Assembly: GCA_029202525.1 (NCBI GenBank)
Contig: CP119325.1
Coordinates: 5,740,001-5,804,000, forward strand
Source: Candidatus Pseudomonas phytovorans
Lineage (GTDB): Bacteria > Pseudomonadota > Gammaproteobacteria > Pseudomonadales > Pseudomonadaceae
Reading direction: 5' to 3'
Length of the DNA stretch: 64,000 nucleotides
Of the stretch, positions 1 to 8,274 are shown piece after piece. Made by a program: the position numbers and the translations under genes. The notes beneath the pieces are model-generated. The model was not told the DNA's origin. It saw nothing but the letters and a program-made list of their open reading frames with translations, and searched no databases. Position 1 is the first letter of the stretch. Each line of letters starts with the position of its first letter.

Positions 1-2
1 TG

Positions 3-941
3 ACCCGGCATTACGAAGTCTCCCGCGGGCTGTTCAAAGGCCATGCCCTGGTCCGCGCACTGAATGGCGTGTCGTTTGAACTGGAAGCCGGCAAGACCCT
101 GGCGGTGGTCGGCGAGTCTGGCTGCGGCAAATCGACCCTGGCCCGCGCCCTGACCCTGATCGAAGAGCCTTCGTCCGGCTCACTGCAAATCGCCGGCACC
201 GAGGTGAAGGGCGCCAGCAAGGCGGAGCGCAAGCAACTGCGCCGCGACGTACAGATGGTGTTCCAGAGCCCCTACGCTTCGCTCAATCCACGGCAGAAGA
301 TTGGCGACCAACTGGCCGAACCCCTGTTGATCAACACCTCGCTGAGCAAGGCCGAGCGGCGCGAGAAAGTGCAGAAGATGATGGAGCAGGTGGGCCTGCG
401 CCCCGAGCACTACCAGCGCTACCCGCACATGTTCTCCGGTGGCCAGCGCCAGCGTATCGCCCTGGCCCGGGCGATGATGCTGCAGCCCAAGGTGCTGGTG
501 GCGGACGAACCGACCTCGGCGCTGGACGTGTCGATCCAGGCCCAGGTCCTGAACCTGTTCATGGACTTGCAGAAGGAGTTCAACACCGCCTACGTGTTCA
601 TCTCGCACAACCTGGCGGTGGTGCGGCATGTGGCCGATCACGTACTGGTGATGTACCTCGGGCGCCCGGTGGAAATGGGGCCTAAAGCGGATATCTACGA
701 CAAGCCGCTGCATCCGTATACCCAGGCACTGCTGTCGGCAACGCCAGCCATTCACCCGGACCCGCTGAAGCCGAAGATCCGCATTGTCGGGGAGCTGCCC
801 AACCCGCTGAGCCCGCCGGACGGCTGTGCGTTTCACAAGCGCTGCCCACATGCGAGCGAGCGCTGTGCGAAAGAGGTGCCGGCGTTGCGGCAGGTGAGTA
901 CTCGGCAGGTGGCTTGCCACTATGCCGAGCAATTTCTTTAG
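3..941 (+). CDS. dppF: Dipeptide/oligopeptide ABC transporter ATP-binding protein (5' end outside window)
   Basis: ATPase of a peptide-type (Dpp/Opp) importer, energising uptake of dipeptides or oligopeptides at the inner membrane. The frame is open from the left edge, so the true start lies upstream; an internal ATG at 69 is too late because the upstream codons (RHYEVSRGLFKG) belong to the domain. Walker A is GESGCGKST, the signature is SGGQRQRIALARA, and Walker B ends VADEPTSALD. The C-terminus has the oligopeptide-transporter extension with the cysteine pattern CAFHKRCPHASERC. Partner permease and DppD genes would lie to the left. The family call is firm; the exact substrate is inferred. 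Confidence 0.9.
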   Translation, partial: TRHYEVSRGLFKGHALVRALNGVSFELEAGKTLAVVGESGCGKSTLARALTLIEEPSSGSLQIAGTEVKGASKAERKQLRRDVQMVFQSPYASLNPRQKIGDQLAEPLLINTSLSKAERREKVQKMMEQVGLRPEHYQRYPHMFSGGQRQRIALARAMMLQPKVLVADEPTSALDVSIQAQVLNLFMDLQKEFNTAYVFISHNLAVVRHVADHVLVMYLGRPVEMGPKADIYDKPLHPYTQALLSATPAIHPDPLKPKIRIVGELPNPLSPPDGCAFHKRCPHASERCAKEVPALRQVSTRQVACHYAEQFL

Positions 942-984
942 CCTTTAGATTGCCGGCGAAAGGGCCGCAAAGCGGCCCCCTCGT

Positions 985-1059
985 TCAGTGCATGAAAATC
1001 GCAATCAGGATAATCACCGGGATAGGTACCCCAAGCATCCAGAGCAGTATCGAGCGCAT
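985..1059 (-). CDS. 24-residue hydrophobic peptide, possible single-pass membrane microprotein
   Basis: A short ORF starting MRSILLWMLGVPIPVIILIA and ending FMH, almost entirely one membrane-spanning segment with an Arg at position 2. A good Shine-Dalgarno, AAGGAG, lies 8 to 9 bases before the ATG. It sits 15 bases downstream of the stop codon of the membrane protein at 1075-1974 on the same strand, so the two are probably co-transcribed. The length, single hydrophobic segment and ribosome site resemble bacterial membrane microproteins. Function is unknown. It is too short for most gene callers. Confidence 0.6.
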   Translation of the reverse strand: MRSILLWMLGVPIPVIILIAIFMH

Positions 1060-1074
1060 GTCGGTTCTCCTTGC

Positions 1075-1974
1075 TTAACGTTGAATGGTGCGATGAGCAA
1101 CATATTCGCCTTCCAGCCACTGCACCTGATCACGACGGCGGCCACCATAAAGCGCGGCAAGGCTGGCAAAGAAGGCACCGCACAGTAGTGCTACGAAGGT
1201 CCACAACGCGGTCCATGCAGCAACCTTGGCGGCAGTGTCAGCAGCTTGCTTGGCCTGCAGCTTGAGCTGTTGTACCTGGGCCATTACCTGGTCGACGCGG
1301 GCCTCTGCCTCGGGCTGGGTCAGGCGAGTACGTTGCGCCACCAACTGCGCAAGATAGGTACGGTCTTCAGGCGCAAGCGCACCGTCACCTGCCAGGCCCT
1401 TGGCCAGAATGCGGGCTGCAACCCCATTGGCAGCGTCTTCGCTCACCGGTGCAGGACCGTCGCCACGGAACAGGCTGTCGACGAAGTACCCCATCGAATT
1501 CTTGTCAGCACTGGCGGCGGCCGCGCCACCGGCAGCAGCCGTCATGCCAACCACCTGGGTCGCCGCGCCAGCGCCTGCCCCTACCAGGTTGCCTGCCGTA
1601 CCCAGTACCAGCATGGCGGCTACCAATGTCGCGACTGACCAGGACAGAAAGCCATGGGCGGTGTCGCGGAAATACACTTCATCGCCATGCAAGTTCGCCC
1701 ACTTCACCCGCAGCCTGCCAGCGATATAGCCGCCCAGGCCAGAAGCGATAATCTGCGTCAGCAACAGCCAGATGATGGTGGAAACAGCCAACGTTTTCGC
1801 GCTTGCACCCTCGTTGGCCCAAGGTGAGGTGGCGGCAAAGCCCAATCCCGCACCCAGCACCACCAATATCAGCGATAGCGCGGCCGCAGCGGCAGCACCC
1901 GCAAAGATGGCCGCCCAGGAAACACCTGAGCGGCCTTGAGTATCGAAAACAGAGGAGTCGGCAGAGGAGATCAT
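1075..1974 (-). CDS. Multi-pass membrane protein of unknown function
   Basis: About 299 residues starting MISSADSSVFDTQGRSG. Hydrophobic segments are visible near residues 18-45 (WAAIFAGAAAAAALSLILVV), 62-85, 107-130 and close to the C-terminus (ALWTFVALLCGAFFASLAAL). A polar, helical stretch between the third and fourth segments (roughly 170-255) is rich in Ala, Gln and Lys. The N-terminal pattern SWAAIFAGA..AAALSL is shared with a broad family often labelled PhnA-like membrane protein, a label without functional support. The start is weakly marked; an in-frame ATG at 2013 and another at 2049 are alternatives. The gene is divergent from the AraC-type regulator and precedes the 24-residue peptide gene. 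Confidence 0.75.
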   Translation of the reverse strand: MISSADSSVFDTQGRSGVSWAAIFAGAAAAAALSLILVVLGAGLGFAATSPWANEGASAKTLAVSTIIWLLLTQIIASGLGGYIAGRLRVKWANLHGDEVYFRDTAHGFLSWSVATLVAAMLVLGTAGNLVGAGAGAATQVVGMTAAAGGAAAASADKNSMGYFVDSLFRGDGPAPVSEDAANGVAARILAKGLAGDGALAPEDRTYLAQLVAQRTRLTQPEAEARVDQVMAQVQQLKLQAKQAADTAAKVAAWTALWTFVALLCGAFFASLAALYGGRRRDQVQWLEGEYVAHRTIQR

Positions 1975-2188
1975 GATATGTGCGCCTATGTATGTTGTTA
2001 GCGAGAAGTCCATTCGCGCAGTTACCGTTGCAGGCGCTGTGCCATTCATTACAAAAAATTACTTATATGAAAATCAGGTAGTTAGCCAAGGCGGAAACTT
2101 GATAATCGTGCAAAAAGCGCGAATGGCGCTCCTGCATCAGGTGTTCTGCAATATTGTGACCTTCACACGGGCGAGGCATGATCCGGCC

Positions 2189-2989
2189 ATGACACTTCCC
2201 GACGGCTTCGCCCAGACCCCACTCACCGCCGACGCGGTGCTGCGTTACCACCTGTGCTGGAAGCACCGCGACCTCGACGGCGTCATGGCGCTTTACCACC
2301 CCGACATCCAGTACCACGACTTCTTCCAGAACCGCGTGCTTGGCTACCAGGAACTGCGCGACTACGTGCGCGCCTGCCTGCCCCATGAAGCAGGCGAAGA
2401 TATCGTCCACAGCGACCGCATCCGCGTCGATGGCAACACCGCGTTCATCCAGTACCAGGTCACGGTCCAGGGTGGTGACGGCCTGGTGGCGTTTCAGTCC
2501 AGCGAAGCAATCACCGTCAAAGACGGCCTGATCTGGCGGGTCAACGAATACGCCACGCTGGTTCGCCAGAACGGCAATGTCCTGGTCAGCAGCGGCCCGC
2601 GCCCGGCCACCAGTCGCCTGGGCCTGTCGCCGCGCCAGCTGTCGACCATGGCCCAGGACCTGGAGCACTATTTCCAGCGCCAGCGCCCTTACCTGGACCC
2701 GGAACTGGACCTGCAGCAGGTGGCCGACGCCAGCGGCTACAGCCGCAACCAGATCTCCTACCTGCTTAACCAGGTGCTGGGGCAAAGCTTCTACCGCTAC
2801 GTCAACCAGGCCCGCCTGCAACACCTGATGGCCAGCCTCGACGACGACAGCGTCGAGGCGACAATCGATGAGCTGGCATTCAGTGCGGGCTTCAACTCGC
2901 TATCGGCGTTCTACAAGTGCTTCCGCGAGCACACCGGGCTTACGCCCAAGGCCTACCTCAAGCAAATTTCTCTGCGTGCACGCACGTAA
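2189..2989 (+). CDS. AraC-family regulator with N-terminal NTF2/SnoaL-like domain
   Basis: About 266 residues starting MTLPDGFAQTPLTADAV. Residues 1-125 look like an NTF2/SnoaL-type ligand-binding fold (FFQNRVLGYQELRDYV; TAFIQYQVTVQGGDG). Residues about 150-265 form an AraC DNA-binding domain with two helix-turn-helix motifs (LDLQQVADASGYSRNQISYLL; IDELAFSAGFNSLSAFYKCF) and the typical HTGLTPKAYLK end. The reading frame is open further upstream to 1973, but the 2189 start fits the domain boundary. It lies immediately before, and on the same strand as, the FAD oxidase, cupin and binding-protein genes, so it probably controls them in response to an amine or related compound; that is inference. 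Confidence 0.82.
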   Translation: MTLPDGFAQTPLTADAVLRYHLCWKHRDLDGVMALYHPDIQYHDFFQNRVLGYQELRDYVRACLPHEAGEDIVHSDRIRVDGNTAFIQYQVTVQGGDGLVAFQSSEAITVKDGLIWRVNEYATLVRQNGNVLVSSGPRPATSRLGLSPRQLSTMAQDLEHYFQRQRPYLDPELDLQQVADASGYSRNQISYLLNQVLGQSFYRYVNQARLQHLMASLDDDSVEATIDELAFSAGFNSLSAFYKCFREHTGLTPKAYLKQISLRART

Positions 2990-3053
2990 GACAGCCGCAG
3001 GCAGGCAGCACTAGGATCGCCCACAGACCTTGACCGATGTGGAGCCGAACCCG

Positions 3054-4460
3054 ATGCAACCCCTACGCACGCTAAGCCTGTGGATGGACCAGCTCGACGA
3101 GCCGCTGTGCGCCCGCCCGGCCCTGCGTGAAGACCTGGACGTGGATGTGTGCATCATCGGCGCCGGCTACACCGGTTTGTGGACCGCCTACTACCTCAAG
3201 CGCCAGGCGCCGCAATTGAACATCGCGGTGATCGACGCCAACATCGCCGGCTTCGGCGCTTCAGGGCGCAATGGCGGCTGGCTGATGGGCAACCTGCTGG
3301 GTGAGGACCGCCTGCTCGCCACCCTGTCGCCACAACAGCGGCGCAGCAGCATCGACCTGCTGCACGGCATTCCCGATGAAGTGCACGGCGTGCTGCAACG
3401 CGAAGGCATCGACTGCGATTACCGCAAGGGCGGCGTGCTGTACTGCGCCGCGCGCTACCCAGAGCAGGAGCGCAGCCTGCGCGCCTACCTTGACGACTTG
3501 TATCGCCAAGGCATGACCGAAGACGACTATCGCTGGCTGCGCCCCGAGCAACTGGAAAACCAGCTGCGGGTCAGTAATGCATTTGGTGCCATCTACAGCC
3601 CGCACACCGCGACCATCCAGCCGGCCAAACTGGTGCGCGGCTTGGCGCGGGCGGTGGAAGCGCTGGGCGTGCCAATCTACGAGAACACCCCGGCAATCGA
3701 CTGGCAACCCGGCGAAGTACGTACCCCGTTGGCGCGGATACGCTGCCAGTGGATGGTGCCCGCCGTTGAAGGCTACGCTGCCAGCCTGCCGCCACTGGGC
3801 AAGCACCAGCTGCCAGTACAGAGCTTGCTGGTGGCCACCGAGCCGCTGCCGGAATCGACCTGGGAGCAAATCGGCCTCAGCCAGGGCCAGGCCTTCAGCG
3901 AGAGCAGCCGCCAGGTCACCTATGGCCAGCGTACCGCCGACAACCGCCTGGTCTTCGGCGCACGCGGTGGTTACCGCTTCGGTGGCCGCCTGCGGGAAAA
4001 CTTCAACCTCGACGAGCACGAAATCGAGCTGCGCCGCTACCTGTTCAGTGAACTGTTCCCGCAGCTCAAACACGTGCGCATCACCCACTCCTGGGGTGGC
4101 AACCTGGGCATGGCGCGGCGCTTTCGCCCGCACATGCTCTGCGACCGCCAGCGCGGCATCGCCTTGGCCGGTGGTTACGGCGGTGAAGGGGTCGGCGCCA
4201 CCAACCTGGGCGGGCGCACCCTGGCCGCGCTAATCCTCAACCAGCAAAACGAATTGACCGCACAGCCCTGGGTACTCGACAACCGCCCGGTTTCCAGCCT
4301 GGCCAGCTGGCCACCCGAGCCCTGCCGCTGGCTGGGCTACAACGCAATCATCCAAAGCTTTATCCAAGAGGACCGGACCCTCGCCAACCCCGCCAGCGCG
4401 CCCTGGAGACGGCGCTTGGCCAGCAACCTTGCGGACTTCATGGAAGGCTTCATGCACTGA
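3054..4460 (+). CDS. FAD-dependent amine oxidoreductase (PuuB/OrdL-like)
   Basis: About 468 residues of the DAO (glycine/D-amino-acid oxidase) family. The N-terminal dinucleotide motif is VCIIGAGYTGLWTAYYL, followed by GFGASGRNGGW, the typical signature of gamma-glutamylputrescine oxidase-like enzymes. The C-terminal GGYGGEGVGATNLGG segment closes the FAD site. Such enzymes oxidise a primary or secondary amine to aldehyde or imine with release of peroxide. The ATG at 3054 has GGAG nine bases upstream; a TTG at 3030 is in frame but less likely. It is followed by a cupin gene (32 bases) and a PotF-type binding protein, which suggests a polyamine or aminated compound as substrate. Confidence 0.85.
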   Translation: MQPLRTLSLWMDQLDEPLCARPALREDLDVDVCIIGAGYTGLWTAYYLKRQAPQLNIAVIDANIAGFGASGRNGGWLMGNLLGEDRLLATLSPQQRRSSIDLLHGIPDEVHGVLQREGIDCDYRKGGVLYCAARYPEQERSLRAYLDDLYRQGMTEDDYRWLRPEQLENQLRVSNAFGAIYSPHTATIQPAKLVRGLARAVEALGVPIYENTPAIDWQPGEVRTPLARIRCQWMVPAVEGYAASLPPLGKHQLPVQSLLVATEPLPESTWEQIGLSQGQAFSESSRQVTYGQRTADNRLVFGARGGYRFGGRLRENFNLDEHEIELRRYLFSELFPQLKHVRITHSWGGNLGMARRFRPHMLCDRQRGIALAGGYGGEGVGATNLGGRTLAALILNQQNELTAQPWVLDNRPVSSLASWPPEPCRWLGYNAIIQSFIQEDRTLANPASAPWRRRLASNLADFMEGFMH

Positions 4461-4492
4461 CTTCCCTTTCCCAGACACAGGACCCACCGGTC

Positions 4493-4834
4493 ATGAGCAT
4501 TACCCAGTTCAAGAACACCGAAAGCGCCGTACTTGATAGCTCCAACCCGGTAGCAGTGCCGCTCGGCGAACCCGTAGCGGTGACTTCGGTCACCTGCGTG
4601 GAACGCAGCGATGGCGTCGAAACCGGCATCTGGGAGTGCACCCCCGGGCGCTGGCGGCGGCAGATCGTGCAGCAGGAGTTCTGCCATTTCATCAAGGGCC
4701 GCTGCACTTTCACCCCCGACGGTGGCGAGCCCCTGGTCATAGAAGCCGGAGACGCACTGATGCTACCGGCCAACAGCACCGGCACCTGGGATATCCAGGA
4801 GACCGTGCGCAAGACCTACGTACTTATCTTCTGA
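4493..4834 (+). CDS. Small cupin-domain protein
   Basis: A 113-residue protein covering a single cupin barrel. It resembles the DUF861 (ethanolamine-utilisation-like cupin 3) group: WECTPGRWRRQ, EFCHFIKGRCTFTPDGGEP, then IEAGDALMLPANSTGTWDI. These cupins commonly accompany FAD-dependent amine oxidases, where they may bind a metal or the oxidation product. The histidine set of metal-dependent cupins is reduced here (one His, at FCHF), so catalysis is uncertain. It lies between the oxidase and the periplasmic binding protein and is probably in the same operon. Confidence 0.82.
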   Translation: MSITQFKNTESAVLDSSNPVAVPLGEPVAVTSVTCVERSDGVETGIWECTPGRWRRQIVQQEFCHFIKGRCTFTPDGGEPLVIEAGDALMLPANSTGTWDIQETVRKTYVLIF

Positions 4835-4885
4835 TCCGCTGATCGCCTGCCTTCGATAACAACAGACAAAGCAAGGTAACCCGAC

Positions 4886-5965
4886 ATGCGCACGCTTCTC
4901 CTCGCCCCCCTGATGCTGGCCGCCAGCGTGGCCGGCGCCGCCGAAACGGTGAAGATCTACAACTGGTCCAGCTACGTCGCCCCCGACACGCTGAAAAACT
5001 TCCAGCAAACCAGCGGCATCGTGCCCACCTACGACGTGTACGACAGCAACGAGACCCTCGACGGCAAGCTGATGACCGGCAACTCCGGGTACGATGTGGT
5101 GTTCCCCTCCAACCACTTCATGGCCCGGCAGATCCAGGGCAAGGCCCTGAAGCGTCTGGACAAGTCGCAACTGCCCAACTGGCACAACCTCAACCCGGTG
5201 CTGCTGAAGGCGCTGGAGGTGAACGACCCGGGCAACCAGTACGGCTTCCCGTACCTGTGGGGCAGTACCGGAATCGGCTATAACATCGACAAGGTCAAGG
5301 CCGTGCTTGGCGACAACGCACCGGTGGACTCATGGGATCTGATCTTCAAGCCCGAATACATGAGCAAGCTGAAAAGCTGCGGCGTCGCGGTGCTGGATAA
5401 CGGCCCCGAGCTGCTGCCGATTGCCCTGCACTACCTTGGCTTGCCGCACCACAGCCAGAACCCGGCGGACTACGAAAAGGCCAAGGCACTGCTGATGCAG
5501 GTGCGGCCGTATATCAGCTACTTCCATTCATCGAAGTACACCGGCGACTTGGCTAACGGCGATATCTGCGTGGTGGTGGGCTTCTCGGGGGATGTGTTGC
5601 AGGCGAAGAACCGTGCCGAAGAGGCGAAGAACGGGGTAAAGGTAGGCTATTCAATACCCAAGGAAGGCGCGCCGATGTGGTTCGACATGGTCGCCATGCC
5701 GGCCGATGCGCCGGACGAGAAAGCCGGCTACGCCTACATGAATTACCTGCTGCAGCCGGAAGTGATGGCCAACATCAGCAACCATGTGCAGTACGCCAAC
5801 GGCAACCTCAAGGCGGACGGGCTGGTAGACTCGGCAATGAAGGGCAATACGATGATTTACCCGAGCGAAGACATGATGGGCAAGTTGTATGCCCTGGAAG
5901 CAATGCCGGCGAAGATCGACCGCATTCGTACCCGGATCTGGACCAGTATCAAAGCAGGAAACTGA
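4886..5965 (+). CDS. Periplasmic polyamine-type substrate-binding protein (PotF/SpuD-like)
   Basis: A 359-residue secreted binding protein. The signal peptide covers about residues 1-19 (LLLAPLMLAASVAGAAE). The mature start TVKIYNWSSYVAPDTLKNF is the hallmark of PotD/PotF/SpuD polyamine binders, as are VVFPSNHFMARQI, PYLWGSTGIGYN and WFDMVAMPADAP. The family binds putrescine, spermidine or related amines in the periplasm and delivers them to an ABC permease. No permease or ATPase gene lies next to it, so it must share a transporter encoded elsewhere or act as a sensor. A purine-rich ribosome site (AAGGTAAC) precedes the ATG. A REP hairpin follows the stop. Confidence 0.88.
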   Translation: MRTLLLAPLMLAASVAGAAETVKIYNWSSYVAPDTLKNFQQTSGIVPTYDVYDSNETLDGKLMTGNSGYDVVFPSNHFMARQIQGKALKRLDKSQLPNWHNLNPVLLKALEVNDPGNQYGFPYLWGSTGIGYNIDKVKAVLGDNAPVDSWDLIFKPEYMSKLKSCGVAVLDNGPELLPIALHYLGLPHHSQNPADYEKAKALLMQVRPYISYFHSSKYTGDLANGDICVVVGFSGDVLQAKNRAEEAKNGVKVGYSIPKEGAPMWFDMVAMPADAPDEKAGYAYMNYLLQPEVMANISNHVQYANGNLKADGLVDSAMKGNTMIYPSEDMMGKLYALEAMPAKIDRIRTRIWTSIKAGN

Positions 5966-5968
5966 AAT

Positions 5969-6085
5969 GGGGCCGCTTTGCGGCCCTTCGCGGGCACGCC
6001 CGCTCCCACAGGTTACTCACTGCTCTTGAAAGCTGTGCAGTACCTGTGGGAGCGGGCGTGCCCGCGAAGGGCTGCAAGCAGCCCC
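5969..6085. repeat. Paired REP elements forming a large inverted repeat
   Basis: Two head-to-head copies of the putida-type REP core (CTTCGCGGGCACGCCCGCTCCCACAGG and its complement), flanked by GGGGCCGCTTTGC / GCTGCAAGCAGCCCC. It lies between the convergent binding-protein gene and prfC and probably acts as a bidirectional transcription stop. Confidence 0.9.
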
Positions 6086-6095
6086 AATTCTGCAA

Positions 6096-7679
6096 TCAGT
6101 GGTGCTCGCGGGTAGCGCGGAACTTGACGTCTGGCCAGCGCTCTTCCATCAGCGCCAGGTTGACCCGGGTCGGCGCCAGGTAAGTCAGGTGCCCACCACC
6201 GTCGATGGCCAGGTTCTCCATGGCCTTGGTCTGGAATTCTTCGAGCTTCTTCTTGTCATCACAGCTGATCCAGCGCGCCGACCACACGGTGATCGGTTCG
6301 TAGGCGCATTCGACCTTGTACTCTTCCTTCAGGCGGCTGGCGACCACATCGAACTGCAGCACACCGACCGCACCGAGGATGATGTCGTTGCTGCGCTCGG
6401 GGAAGAAGACCTGGGTCGCGCCCTCTTCGGCCAACTGCTGCAGGCCCTGGCGCAGCTGCTTGGACTTGAGCGGGTCCTTCAGGCGCACGCGGCGGAACAG
6501 CTCCGGGGCGAAGTGCGGGATACCCGTGAAGCCCAGCGCCTCACCCTCGGTGAAGGTGTCGCCAATCTGGATGGTGCCGTGGTTGTGCAGGCCAATGATG
6601 TCGCCGGCAAAGGCCTCTTCCAGCTGCTCACGCTCGGAGGAGAAGAAAGTCAGTGCGTCACCGATGCGCACGTCCTTGCCGGTACGCACGTGGCGCATCT
6701 TCATGCCCTTTTCGTACTTGCCCGAGCAGATACGCATGAAGGCGATGCGGTCGCGGTGTTTCGGGTCCATGTTCGCCTGAATCTTGAACACGAAGCCTGT
6801 GAACTTGTCTTCCACCGGCTCAACGGTGCGCTCGTGGGCGACACGGGCCAGCGGGCGCGGTGCCCAGTCGACAACGGCATCGAGCACATGGTCGACACCG
6901 AAGTTGCCCAGTGCAGTACCGAAGAACACCGGGGTCAGTTGGCCATTGATGAATTCGTCCTGATCGAACTCATGGCATGCACCCTGTACCAGCTCAAGCT
7001 GTTCGAGGAAGCGATCGTATTCGTCACCCAGGTGCGCGCGAGCTTCATCGGAGTCGAGCTTTTCGATGATCTTCACCTCGGTACGCTCATGGCCGTGGCC
7101 CGGGGTGTAGACGATGATGTAGTCGCCTTGCAGGTGGTACACACCCTTGAAATCACGGTAGCAACCAATCGGCCAGGTGATCGGCGCAGCCTTGATCTTC
7201 AGCACCGCCTCGATCTCGTCGAGCAATTCGATCGGGTCGCGAATGTCACGGTCGAGTTTGTTGATGAAGCTGACGATTGGCGTATCGCGCAAGCGGCACA
7301 CGTCCATCAGGGCGATGGTACGTGGCTCTACACCTTTACCGCCATCGAGCACCATCAGCGCCGAGTCAACCGCGGTCAGGGTGCGGTAGGTGTCTTCCGA
7401 GAAGTCTTCGTGGCCGGGGGTGTCGAGCAGGTTGATCATGTGCTCGCGATACGGGAACTGCATCACCGAGGTGGTGATGGAGATGCCGCGCTGCTTCTCC
7501 ATTTCCATCCAGTCGGAGGTGGCGTGGCGGTCGGACTTGCGCGACTTCACGGTACCGGCGACGGCAATGGCCTTGCCCATCAGCAGCAGCTTCTCGGTGA
7601 TGGTGGTCTTACCGGCGTCGGGGTGGGAAATGATTGCGAAAGTGCGGCGCTTCGCGACTTCGGCGGCCTGGTTGGTCAT
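6096..7679 (-). CDS. prfC: Peptide chain release factor 3
   Basis: A 527-residue translational GTPase that recycles release factors RF1 and RF2 from the ribosome after peptide release. The GTPase motifs are all present: G1 ISHPDAGKTT, switch region RGISITTSVM, G3 DTPGHEDFSEDTYRTL, and G4 NKLDRD. The length matches E. coli RF3. The start MTNQAAEVAKRR was chosen because it matches the family; the frame extends nine codons further upstream. It stands alone, with REP repeats downstream and a long inverted repeat upstream. Confidence 0.97.
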   Translation of the reverse strand: MTNQAAEVAKRRTFAIISHPDAGKTTITEKLLLMGKAIAVAGTVKSRKSDRHATSDWMEMEKQRGISITTSVMQFPYREHMINLLDTPGHEDFSEDTYRTLTAVDSALMVLDGGKGVEPRTIALMDVCRLRDTPIVSFINKLDRDIRDPIELLDEIEAVLKIKAAPITWPIGCYRDFKGVYHLQGDYIIVYTPGHGHERTEVKIIEKLDSDEARAHLGDEYDRFLEQLELVQGACHEFDQDEFINGQLTPVFFGTALGNFGVDHVLDAVVDWAPRPLARVAHERTVEPVEDKFTGFVFKIQANMDPKHRDRIAFMRICSGKYEKGMKMRHVRTGKDVRIGDALTFFSSEREQLEEAFAGDIIGLHNHGTIQIGDTFTEGEALGFTGIPHFAPELFRRVRLKDPLKSKQLRQGLQQLAEEGATQVFFPERSNDIILGAVGVLQFDVVASRLKEEYKVECAYEPITVWSARWISCDDKKKLEEFQTKAMENLAIDGGGHLTYLAPTRVNLALMEERWPDVKFRATREHH

Positions 7680-7783
7680 GGGAAATCGCCTGACTGGGGG
7701 ATTCAAAAAGGGGCGATATCATACCTGAAATTGGGCGGGGACCAAAATCCAAGGTGCATGTCGGTAGCCGTTTGTCGCCTGCG

Positions 7784-8005
7784 AGATCAAGCGCCGCCCG
7801 CGCGGCGCATCGCGAGCTGCGCTCGCTCCTACGTTTGTTTTTGGCCAGTAACGCCTGTGACAGGCGCGCGCGACCGCCCTGTTCGTACGTCGCGATATCG
7901 TGCCGTGCGCCAATGCGTTCGCGCAAAACCCACAGGATAAATTGGCCCGAAACAAACGTAGGAGCGAGCGTAGCTCGCGATGCGCCGCGCGGGCGGCGCT
8001 CGATC
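7784..8005. repeat. Long imperfect inverted repeat, arms about 75 bases
   Basis: The left arm (about 7784-7860) runs AGATCAAGCGCCGCCCGCGC onward through TCGCTCCTACGTTTGTTT and GGCCAGTAACGCCTGTG. The right arm (about 7930-8005) is its near-complement, starting CACAGG, with AAACAAACGTAGGAGCGAGC in the middle and GGCGGCGCTCGATCT at the end. The loop is about 70 bases. The sequence shares only the GGAGCG-type core with the other REP pairs in the window, so it is a different repeat class. It lies between prfC (reading away) and an antitoxin-like gene. With its flanks it fills most of the 7680-8036 gap, in which no gene was seen. Confidence 0.8.
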
Positions 8006-8036
8006 TCAACACCCATGAAGATCGACCGCCCCACAC

Positions 8037-8264
8037 TCAGATGCCATTACTCAATTCATCCAAGCCCCGCAATGTGATCTTCACGTCCCCAGGAAGGTGC
8101 ACTATCAATTCAAGATTCGCCCCCAGTACCTCAAGGTGTCTGCGCAACTTCGACAAGGGCATGTCTTCCAGCTTTCCCTCGTTTACTGAATCACCCTCAA
8201 TGCCCAGCTGCCTTCGAAGCTCACCAAGAATCGCTTCATCCATTTGAGTCTCCTGATTACCCAT
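8037..8264 (-). CDS. Small XRE/HigA-like antitoxin protein lacking most of its HTH
   Basis: A 75-residue protein starting MGNQETQMDEAILGELRRQL. The C-terminal half (LSKLRRHLEVLGANLELIVH, then LPGDVKITLRGL) matches the C-terminal part of XRE-type antitoxins. In those proteins about 20-25 residues of helix-turn-helix normally separate GELRRQLGI from the L-S-x-LRR segment; here only EGDSVNEGKLEDMP remains, so the DNA-recognition helix appears to be deleted. GAGGAG lies six bases before the chosen ATG; another SD-like GGAG precedes the ATG at residue 8. The sequence is more AT-rich than its neighbours. It could be a remnant or a free-standing small protein. Confidence 0.5.
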   Translation of the reverse strand: MGNQETQMDEAILGELRRQLGIEGDSVNEGKLEDMPLSKLRRHLEVLGANLELIVHLPGDVKITLRGLDELSNGI

Positions 8265-8274
8265 ACCCATCTCC

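Noticed and set aside
4930..5965. Polyamine ABC transporter operon
   Set aside because: Only the binding protein is present; no permease or ATPase follows.
6099..7940. Very long plus-strand open frame (613 codons) opposite prfC
   Set aside because: It mirrors prfC on the other strand, has no family motif, and arises from high GC at third codon positions, which suppresses stops in antisense frames.
7719..8077. Short ORFs on both strands with repeated SAARAAHRELRSLL-type peptides
   Set aside because: They are translations of the two arms of the inverted repeat at 7784-8005.
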